A stretch of 14,439 nt of DNA from JAICIG01 sp035532215 (lineage in GTDB: Bacteria > Planctomycetota > Planctomycetia > Pirellulales > JAICIG01), in the NCBI GenBank assembly GCA_035532215.1, contig DATKRK010000275.1:1-14439 (forward strand), read 5' to 3'. Below, one piece after another: positions 4,852-10,589 of the stretch. The position numbers were made by a program, and so were the translations under genes. Numbering within the stretch: position 1 is the first letter of the stretch; each line of letters opens with the position of its first letter. Below the pieces are notes generated by a model. That model did no database searches, was not told the origin of the DNA, and was given only the letters and a program-made list of their open reading frames with translations.

Positions 4852-7392
4852 TTACGATGCGAATCGCCAGCGTGAATCCTGCTTCATCAATTCGATGACG
4901 GACCTCACGTACTCGTCGGCCTCTTCAGGACTAAGAATTGCCCACCCTAAAACGTCGTCCTCGAATTCAAACGCAGGCTCATGGCAGGGAAGAGCAATCC
5001 CCTTGTACGACGGCACGCGCCGATCATCGATTCGAGGCTTGACGCTTTTGACGTTCGGGGCAGCGGCGAATAGCAAGGCGCTGAAAGCGTGCTTATGCCC
5101 TGGCTCGCGTCCATCTTCCTTGCACCAGTCGGTCCAGCGTTCATAAACCGCATCCTTGCACTCTGTTGCTTCAGGATCCAGCATGCAGCATTCCTCAATG
5201 AACGCCTTCATCGGAGAGCCGGTTTCTCGCAAGCTGGCCTTCACTTCGCGGCCCGATTCGGCTTCGCTGAACCGCCCTTGCTGCCGCAGACGCTGCCAGC
5301 CTTGAATCGCCCACTGCAAAATGCCAGGCAACTCGCCGATTAGCTTCGACCGCAGATCGGGGTCGGGGTTCGCTTCAAAACTTCGCGTGAACCGCAGCAC
5401 CAGCAGCCGGCGCGAAATGGCCCCGCTCGGGTCCGTCAATTCGAGCATGTCGTTCGTTGCGATCATCAAGCGAGTATTGAGCTTCGTTGAATGTCGCGGC
5501 TTGCCCTTTGGATTGATCGAAATCAAGTCCTCGCCGGTAATCGACTTCAACCGTTCGACGATGGGCGCCTTGTCCATCCGGGAGGGAATTGAAGCGTCAG
5601 GGAACAAGCAGAGGCTCTTGCCAACCAAATCTTGCAGAGCATGACTCTCTTTCAGGTCGGGCAGCGTCAAACTAGTCACGTTTGCCAAGCCGAGAAGCCG
5701 GCTAGTTAATTCTAGGATTGTGCCCTTGCCGCCGCCGCCCGGACCGAACATCAGCAGCATCTTTTGTTGGCTCGTGTCCAAGGTCAGCAGGTATCCCAGC
5801 CACTCTTGCAATAAGGCGACGCTGGCCGGATCGTCAGGCCAGACCTGGTGCAAAAACTCCAGCCAAAGCCTGGGCGGATACCCGGAAGGATCGAAGGGAT
5901 AGCCAAGGTTGAGGGCAGAGAAGAAACGCGGCGTGAGCGGCAGGCGATAATCGGCCTTTCCAGCGGCAAAGCTGGGGAGGTGGATCAGGCCATCCGAACA
6001 GGCCAGAATTTCTTCGGCCAGCCACGGTGCGGCGCCCGACAGCCAAGCCGGCTGGCGCTCGACCTGGGGAATCATGCTTTCAAGAGCGTTGCGGACGTTG
6101 CCCACGAAACGAGTGGTGACGTCGAGCGCGCACGCATCCAGACCGCGCCGACGCGCGGCTTGAGCCATTCGATCCGCCTCGGCCTTAACGGCCCGCGTCA
6201 GCCTCCGCCTGAGTTCCGCGTCCGAGAGCGGTTGCCATCGGGAATTCTTCCAGGCGTAGACCGTATCGCCATCGAGTGCGTACTGGTAGACGCCATCTTC
6301 CGATTTCGTCTCGTCCAAATGCTTGCGAGCAAAGCGGTGGCAATCGTTCGGACTCTCAAAGTTTCCGCCGGTGATAGCCCGCGTCGCCGCGGCATCGAAC
6401 TGCGGATCGATGAGCGTTCGCATTTCACGCCAACGAAGGCTCTTGCACTTGGCATGATGGCAGCCGGCCGAGATTCCGCCGCCGTCGTGTTGAATGATGT
6501 AGGCCCGGCCGTCTTCATGCCCTGGCCCCTTCTTCGGGCATTTTGTCAGCCGGTAGAGAGTGCCGCTGTTGCAAGTTTCCTTGGCATACTCGACGCCGCG
6601 TTCGTCCAGCCATTTGGCAACGTCGAATCCGTCGCCGCCGGCCTGGAGTTCAAAGCCATACGGCTCGTGGGCCGATGGGGCGCCTTCGCCGATAAGCTGC
6701 TCAAGTTGTTCGCGGCTTACGGTGTCGAGCGAATCTGACGCCTCAAGTATTGAAGCCAGCCGATGCGGACGTTCCGGCAGGTTTTCGCCCTTCATGTTTA
6801 ACGTGCCGGCCAGCCGAACGATTCGAGCCGCGTTGTGAACCGACGTATCGATCTTCACGGCATCCGAGTCGAATCGGCGTGCGAATTCCTTCAGCACTCG
6901 TTTAACCAAGTCGCCGTCTTCGGCCGGCAGGTCGAGGCGATAGAAAAGCGCGGCGCCATTTCCCGAACTAATGAAAAGCGGGTCGGGCCAGCCTTGCTCT
7001 TTGAGCCATTCTCGCACCTTGCGAGCTAGTTCAATCGCGGCTTCGTGCTCATCGCTGGTGCTGGCGATCCCGGTCAGCCGCACCGGATCGAAATCGAGCA
7101 ACAACCCGGTGCGATGGATGATCTCGCTGTCCTTCGTCGTCATGCCGCGTTTGGCCCAAGCCACTCGATTTAGAACCCGAGCCGCGCAGTCGGGATGCAC
7201 GGGATTGAGCGTTACGTAACAGTTTCCTCTGCCGCTCCAGGATTTCGCGTCGTCGATCAGGCGCTCGCGATCCGTGTAGTAGCCCGAGTGCGTTCCTCGT
7301 TCCGCGAGAATTCGCAACTCGATGACCGATTCGGGCAGGTGCAACAAGGACAAGCTGCGAGCAATGTGCTCGCGATCGAAATTGCGGTTCAT
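4852..7392 (-). CDS. Primase-polymerase / SF3 helicase replication protein (P4/D5 family)
   Basis: This encodes an 846-residue replication initiator of the phage/plasmid primase type. Residues ~1-215 resemble an archaeo-eukaryotic primase domain: D100 and D102 in LLLDFDP are candidate metal ligands, followed by ISSGNGAALFYRL (141-153) and KIDTSVHNAARIVRLAGT (180-197). A candidate zinc site follows (C274, C285, H292, C311, H312/H313, C316). Residues ~360-500 fit the D5 N-terminal region. The helicase has Walker A FGPGGGGKGT (549-558), Walker B LCLFPDAS (594-601), sensor MIATND with N647, and arginine-finger candidates R661/R662 in SRRLLVLRF. A C-terminal ~100-residue domain may bind DNA. AAGAAGGGG (7406-7398) lies five bases before the ATG. 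It is the first gene of the operon and probably acts on the iteron array upstream. The primase assignment rests on motifs only. Confidence 0.9.
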   Translation of the reverse strand: MNRNFDREHIARSLSLLHLPESVIELRILAERGTHSGYYTDRERLIDDAKSWSGRGNCYVTLNPVHPDCAARVLNRVAWAKRGMTTKDSEIIHRTGLLLDFDPVRLTGIASTSDEHEAAIELARKVREWLKEQGWPDPLFISSGNGAALFYRLDLPAEDGDLVKRVLKEFARRFDSDAVKIDTSVHNAARIVRLAGTLNMKGENLPERPHRLASILEASDSLDTVSREQLEQLIGEGAPSAHEPYGFELQAGGDGFDVAKWLDERGVEYAKETCNSGTLYRLTKCPKKGPGHEDGRAYIIQHDGGGISAGCHHAKCKSLRWREMRTLIDPQFDAAATRAITGGNFESPNDCHRFARKHLDETKSEDGVYQYALDGDTVYAWKNSRWQPLSDAELRRRLTRAVKAEADRMAQAARRRGLDACALDVTTRFVGNVRNALESMIPQVERQPAWLSGAAPWLAEEILACSDGLIHLPSFAAGKADYRLPLTPRFFSALNLGYPFDPSGYPPRLWLEFLHQVWPDDPASVALLQEWLGYLLTLDTSQQKMLLMFGPGGGGKGTILELTSRLLGLANVTSLTLPDLKESHALQDLVGKSLCLFPDASIPSRMDKAPIVERLKSITGEDLISINPKGKPRHSTKLNTRLMIATNDMLELTDPSGAISRRLLVLRFTRSFEANPDPDLRSKLIGELPGILQWAIQGWQRLRQQGRFSEAESGREVKASLRETGSPMKAFIEECCMLDPEATECKDAVYERWTDWCKEDGREPGHKHAFSALLFAAAPNVKSVKPRIDDRRVPSYKGIALPCHEPAFEFEDDVLGWAILSPEEADEYVRSVIELMKQDSRWRFAS

Positions 7393-7685
7393 TAGAACCC
7401 CTTCTTAAATGTTCCCCTTCGTGTGACAAGGGCGAGCCGGCCCGAAGGGAGTTCCGCCGGCGCGTACCGATCGACAAATGGCAGCGGGGAAAAGACGTGA
7501 CGCCGCAAGACGACGCGGACTTGGCCCCATTCCTTCCGAGACGGAAGTATGTGGAAAACGCGAAGCGCGTAGATGCTCAGCAGCGGCTATCGTACCGACG
7601 CGGTTTTCCGAGGCGTTTCACCTTCGCAGTTCGCGTGCCAATCAGTTCAATCCAGAGGCGCCACGCAGGCGACCGCGTGGCCGTT
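7393..7685. promoter_or_regulatory. Leader of the primase-helicase operon
   Basis: This non-coding stretch must hold the operon promoter, reading leftward. CCCTTCG (7415-7421) and CGAAGGG (7443-7449) form an inverted repeat close to the start codon, a possible operator for the HTH protein. GCCACGC (7660-7666) and GCGTGGC (7675-7681) form a seven-base-pair hairpin that touches the first iteron. TTGTCA (minus strand, 7429-7424) resembles a -35 box, but I see no -10 box at the right distance. Open frames here have no ribosome binding site or recognisable content. Confidence 0.4.
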
Positions 7686-7806
7686 GGTCCGGCTGGTCCG
7701 ACGGTGAAGGTTATCTGGTCCAACCTCAAGGTTTTCAGGGAGGTATCTGTATCTCTAGGCGCCTCATGGCCTTAGCACAGCGCGGTCCGGCTGGTCCGGG
7801 CGGTCC
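7686..7806 (+). repeat. Iteron-like cluster, forward orientation (GGTCC)
   Basis: GGTCC occurs at 7686, 7695, 7717, 7784, 7793 and 7802. The pair at 7686/7695 and the triplet at 7784/7793/7802 are spaced exactly 9 bases, giving tandem units such as GGTCCGGCT-GGTCCGGGC. Tandem short repeats near a primase-helicase gene are typical of initiator-binding iterons. The cluster lies 294-414 bases upstream of the replication gene. Confidence 0.65.
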
Positions 7807-7810
7807 GGCT

Positions 7811-7900
7811 AATGTTGAGTTCTCGCAACATCCCGCCTATTTTCTGTTGTGTTTTTGAACACCCTACTTGCGCAACAAGGTAGCCTTAACGATGATTTAG
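7811..7900. other. AT-richer core between opposed repeat clusters, candidate unwinding region
   Basis: By my hand count about 58% of these 90 bases are A or T, well above the GC-rich flanks. The segment holds a T-rich run (7838-7856), the palindrome TTGCGCAA (7868-7875) and a related CGCAACA at 7824. It sits between the forward and reverse repeat clusters, where a duplex-unwinding element would be expected. No consensus DnaA box was seen, which would fit initiation by the element's own helicase. Confidence 0.45.
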
Positions 7901-7903
7901 CCC

Positions 7904-8016
7904 GGACCACCCGGACCGCCTTTTCGTAACTCCTGTGACTTACGTTAGTTATGATTTGCCTGATTTCGCTTGGCTGGGGTGGACCAGCCCGGACCGGGCC
8001 AGCCATAGGCCGGACC
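7904..8016 (-). repeat. Iteron-like cluster, reverse orientation (GGACC)
   Basis: GGACC, the reverse complement of GGTCC, occurs at 7904, 7913, 7981, 7991 and 8012. The pair 7904/7913 is again spaced 9 bases and 7981/7991 is spaced 10. With the forward cluster this makes eleven copies in 331 bases, six in one orientation on the left and five in the other on the right. This opposed arrangement is not expected from coding constraint or base composition alone. Confidence 0.63.
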
Positions 8017-8021
8017 AGCCC

Positions 8022-8946
8022 AATGCCCGCGGCTTGAGTTATTGGTCGCGTAGTTACAACTCATGCCCTCAATACTTTATCGCTGCCCCCCCCACGCGGC
8101 GGCGCGGTTACAACTTTATTATGTTGGATGCTGTTTACGGTGGCCGATCCGCCAGGCGCCAAGCATTCGCGGTTGACTACGAGTTCTCGCCCGAAGCTTT
8201 GGGAGGCACCTTCAGCATGGCGTGCATGCGGGAACCTCCCCAGCCTCCAAGAACGGCTTGAGACGCTTCGCTGCCAAGCATGACGTCTCTCTGCGTGATC
8301 CAACACCCCAAGTGCTCGTCTAATTGCGTCATGGGAACCCACAATCGCAATCGAGACGCTTGGCCTGCAACACGAGCGTCGAGCGTCGGCAAAGCCCGCG
8401 TCCCAAGCGTGACAAATGGCGACAAGCAGCGACACACCCTCTCAAACGTGGGGGGGCGCCGCAAGCTTGCCTGCCTCGCCGGTCGGCTGATACCCGCGTC
8501 AGGTCGCCGCCTGCATCCTCCGCACCATACGGCCTGGCGCCTGGGCCAAGCCCTGTCGAAATCTGGAAAATCGACCACGATGGTTTCGAGCCCATGTTAG
8601 GCGCCCGCCAGCGTGCTGACGACCACAACAGACGACGTTCAAGCGTCTAAACTTCGCGTTCTAGGGCTGCTCCCCGCCGCCGGCCATCCAGAGCCCGGCG
8701 CCTCACACAATGCGGCAAACGCCTCCCTGGGCAACCAAGATGGCCTTGGACGAACTGGCATTGCTGGCTGCCGTCAAGACCGCTCCGCCTGGAAAGCGAT
8801 GCTGAACACAGTAAGGCATACCGGCCGCCGGCCACTCGGCGCGAATCTGTAAAAGTTGAGTCTCCGGCCGATTTTGCCCCGCCGGCGCCAACATTCAAAC
8901 GACTTACGACGACACCTGAGTGTAAAGGTAGGTTTTTAAATCAAGT
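8022..8946. other. Long non-coding or decayed stretch
   Basis: I find no gene I can support in this 925-base stretch. GTTACAACT occurs twice as a direct repeat (8053-8061 and 8107-8115), each preceded by GCGNNG. A run of eight C lies at 8085-8092. Around 8255-8285 the sequence read on the minus strand (CATGCTTGGCAGCGAAGCG) resembles dispersed REP-like repeats that produce spurious 'MLGSEAS' peptides in some genomes. The open frames overlap on both strands, with no ribosome binding sites. Confidence 0.4.
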
Positions 8947-8975
8947 TTGACAACCGGCCAAACGCGAAGCATAGT
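8947..8975 (+). promoter_or_regulatory. Promoter of the serine recombinase gene
   Basis: A perfect TTGACA -35 box (8947-8952) is followed after 17 bases by CATAGT (8970-8975), which matches four of six bases of the -10 consensus. The expected transcription start, six or seven bases on, falls at about 8981-8982, the same place as the ATG of the recombinase gene. Confidence 0.55.
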
Positions 8976-8980
8976 TGAGT

Positions 8981-9577
8981 ATGCAAAAGCACGTCGCAAT
9001 TTACGTTCGCGTCAGCAGCCGACGCCAAGACCATCGCAGCCAGTTGCCCGAACTGGAGCGCTGGGCCGCGGCTCAATCGCGCCCCGTTGTCTTCTATCGC
9101 GACAAGTTCACGGGCAAAACGATGGATCGGCCGGGCTGGGCGAAACTGCAAGCCGCCATCGACCGTGGCGAAGTGTCGGCCGTCGTCTGCTGGCGCTTGG
9201 ATCGGCTCGGCCGCACGGCCAAGGGACTCACGGCGTTGTTCGCCGACCTGCAAGAGCGAGGCATCAACCTCGTCTCGTTGCGCGAAGGCATCGACCTTTC
9301 GACGCCCGCCGGTCGGATGTTGGCGAACATGCTGGCATCGGTCGCGCAATTCGAGACGGAATGTCGGGCTGAGCGAGTGCTCGCCGGCCAAGCCGCGGCC
9401 CGCGCTCGGGGCAAGACGTGGGGCGGCCGGAAGGAAGGCACGCAAACCAAGGCTGTCGCCGAGAAGGCCGACGCCATCCTCACGTTGCATAAGGCGGGCA
9501 AGTCGCCGACCGAAATCGCCCGCTCTACGGGCGTCAGCCGGCCGACCATCTACGCCGTGATTCGCGGCGGCTGGTAA
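8981..9577 (+). CDS. Serine recombinase, resolvase/invertase family
   Basis: This encodes a 198-residue serine recombinase of resolvase size. Residues ~1-135 form the catalytic domain: YVRVSSRRQD carries R10 and the nucleophile S12, WRLDRLGR (71-78) supplies the conserved D74, R75 and R78, STPAGRML (107-114) is the conserved loop before the long E helix, and FETECRAER (124-132) begins that helix. Residues ~160-195 (LHKAGKSPTEIARSTGVSRPTIYAVI) form the C-terminal helix-turn-helix. This order is that of Tn3-type resolvases and Hin-type invertases, not of IS607 or large serine integrases. An upstream TTG at 8975 is possible but overlaps the -10 box. No transposase is adjacent, so it may resolve multimers of a replicon or be a leftover of a transposon. 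Confidence 0.92.
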   Translation: MQKHVAIYVRVSSRRQDHRSQLPELERWAAAQSRPVVFYRDKFTGKTMDRPGWAKLQAAIDRGEVSAVVCWRLDRLGRTAKGLTALFADLQERGINLVSLREGIDLSTPAGRMLANMLASVAQFETECRAERVLAGQAAARARGKTWGGRKEGTQTKAVAEKADAILTLHKAGKSPTEIARSTGVSRPTIYAVIRGGW

Positions 9578-10200
9578 CGATACCGCATAAGGCGGCTCAC
9601 GAGTCGGCGCTGTACCGATAGATGGGCTGCCAGTTGACCGCTTCGCGAATGCCTCGCACTTCGATCGGCGAGGGTGGGGGGAGGGGTCAAAAATCGTTTT
9701 GGAAATCAAAGTTTTTTCGCTTGACTATCCGTAGCCCTTTTCTCACGCGCAAGCGTATTTTTGAATTCCTCCCGTGCAAGCGTTCGGCGTTCTGAGTTGA
9801 AGCATGCGCCTGGCAGCCAACTTGGCTCTCGAACCCGTAATCGGCGCCCTGCTGGCGGATTTCGCGTCGCCAAAGTCGCCTGCTTTCTCACTGCCGCCGA
9901 TACCCTGGGCGATCGCCGCAAAGAAAAGTCGCTACTGGATTGCCTTATGCGACCAAGGCAATGGTTTTGAGATTTTGAAATGTCGGGGTAACGAAGCCAA
10001 TCTCGATTACCTTTATGCGGGCTTCGGTGTTGCCGCCCGCTCCGCCGCTGGCCGAATGATCCCGTCCACCTCAAAGGCCAGTGGCGGCTAATTTGTTTGC
10101 GCGCGAGCGGGACTTGCCGGGGTGAAAGCTCGGGAGGTGAATCCTGAACGAGAGCGATTCTAACGAGACCGGCGGCATGAAAGCACACGCCCAACTCGAT
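9578..10200. other. Intergenic stretch with no firm gene
   Basis: Nothing here is convincing as a gene. A 95-codon frame at 9804-10091 (plus strand) has plausible composition (RYWIALCDQGNGFEILKCRG) but no good ribosome binding site and no family I recognise; I leave it as a doubtful hypothetical. A minus-strand fragment ending at 9597 (VRGIREAVNWQPIYRYS) could be the tail of a lost gene. CACGCGCAAGCGT (9744-9756) and CCGTGCAAGCGTT (9772-9784) form an imperfect direct repeat 28 bases apart. Confidence 0.35.
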
Positions 10201-10259
10201 AGGCGAAACTATAGTTCACGCCTGTGTTTGGTGGCAATTGTTAAAAGAATTCTAACAAT
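10201..10259. promoter_or_regulatory. Two adjacent dyads upstream of the RHS gene promoter
   Basis: The first dyad has outer arms AGGCG (10201-10205) and CGCCT (10219-10223) enclosing the perfect palindrome AACTATAGTT (10207-10216). The second has arms ATTGTTA (10237-10243) and TAACAAT (10253-10259) around AGAATTCT (10246-10253). The second ends nine bases before the candidate -35 box. Both are of operator size and could bind a dimeric regulator. They are not followed by T tracts in the gene direction. Confidence 0.4.
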
Positions 10260-10267
10260 AAAAACGA

Positions 10268-10295
10268 TTGACTTCGCACGCTCGCTCAATAAGGT
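10268..10295 (+). promoter_or_regulatory. Candidate promoter for the leader ORF and RHS gene
   Basis: TTGACT (10268-10273) matches five of six -35 bases and is followed after 16 bases by TAAGGT (10290-10295), which keeps only the first, second and last bases of the -10 consensus. A hairpin, GCTTCG (10303-10308) with CGAAGC (10315-10320), would lie at the start of the transcript. The resulting leader before the RHS start would be about 290 bases. Confidence 0.35.
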
Positions 10296-10385
10296 AGCTT
10301 TCGCTTCGGACAGACGAAGCTCCTCACGGGGCCACTTCTTCCGGGACAGGTTTTATCAACTGAGCGACTAGCGGGAGGTGCTTGT

Positions 10386-10448
10386 ATGCGTCAGTGTTCT
10401 TGTGACGGTCGAGCGTTCTGCTCGCCTGAAATTGTCGTTAGCGGCTAA
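10386..10448 (+). CDS. Possible 20-residue leader peptide
   Basis: The ATG at 10386 follows a near-perfect ribosome binding site, GGGAGGTG, with a five-base gap, and opens a 20-codon frame, MRQCSCDGRAFCSPEIVVSG, ending at TAA 10446-10448. It has three cysteines (4, 6 and 12). I know no family for it. Its placement in the long leader of the RHS gene, and its stop codon inside the loop of a hairpin (GCGGC 10441-10445 with GCCGC 10452-10456), suggest a regulatory upstream ORF whose translation controls downstream folding. It may instead be a real small protein, or chance. Confidence 0.4.
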   Translation: MRQCSCDGRAFCSPEIVVSG

Positions 10449-10465
10449 TTGGCCGCCTGACCGTT
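10404..10465 (+). promoter_or_regulatory. Possible three-way-junction structure in the RHS leader
   Basis: ACGGTC (10405-10410) can pair with GACCGT (10459-10464), enclosing two hairpins: CGAGC/GCTCG (10410-10414 with 10420-10424) and GCGGC/GCCGC (10441-10445 with 10452-10456). A further hairpin, 10519-10529 with 10531-10541 (ten of eleven pairs before allowing for a loop), lies closer to the RHS start. I do not recognise a known riboswitch. Ribosomes on the leader ORF would disrupt the first two stems. Confidence 0.35.
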
Positions 10466-10589
10466 CGAGTGCTCTTACTGCGTGTCTAGCGATGCGCGCT
10501 GCGTCCCCTTTGAGGAGCCTTGTCCGCTCAGAGCGAACAAGCAACGGTCGCTGTACGCGTATGCAAATCTTATGGATAGGGGAAATACG

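Larger units (their letters stand above)
3107..8021. mobile_element. Minimal integrative replicon at tRNA-Arg (right end not found)
   Basis: The element begins at the tRNA-Arg 3' end and holds, in one minus-strand operon, a primase-helicase, an HTH/excisionase-like factor and an integrase, with an iteron-like array upstream. This gene set matches the core of P4-type satellites, phage-inducible islands and integrative plasmids. No capsid, terminase, conjugation or obvious cargo gene is present up to 8021. The end given here is only the last position I can tie to the element: I found no second copy of the tRNA 3' end anywhere to 14439, so the serine recombinase and even the RHS gene could also lie inside it. 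Confidence 0.65.

Noticed and set aside
5848..6738. 296-codon plus-strand frame opposite the primase-helicase
   Set aside because: It mirrors the coding strand of a gene with clear primase and helicase motifs and lacks a ribosome binding site.
7478..7858. Plus-strand frame with Gly-Pro-Ala repeats
   Set aside because: The Gly-Pro run is only the translation of the GGTCCGGCT iterons; there is no start signal or domain.
7686..8016. CRISPR array
   Set aside because: Repeat units are only 5-9 bases, often directly tandem, occur in both orientations and lack 30-40 base unique spacers.
9597..9677. Minus-strand peptide fragment VRGIREAVNWQPIYRYS ending in TGA
   Set aside because: It reads like the tail of a protein but an in-frame stop lies about 35 codons upstream and no start is visible; at most a remnant.
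9804..10091. 95-codon plus-strand frame
   Set aside because: Composition is plausible, but without a ribosome binding site or a known family I did not list it as a gene.
9706..10194. 162-codon minus-strand frame with repeated TLARE
   Set aside because: Composition is unusual and basic, the repeat comes from a DNA direct repeat, and no family is recognised.
10303..10565. Known riboswitch in the RHS leader
   Set aside because: No match to the conserved cores I know (cyclic-di-GMP, cobalamin, SAM, TPP, glycine) could be seen.
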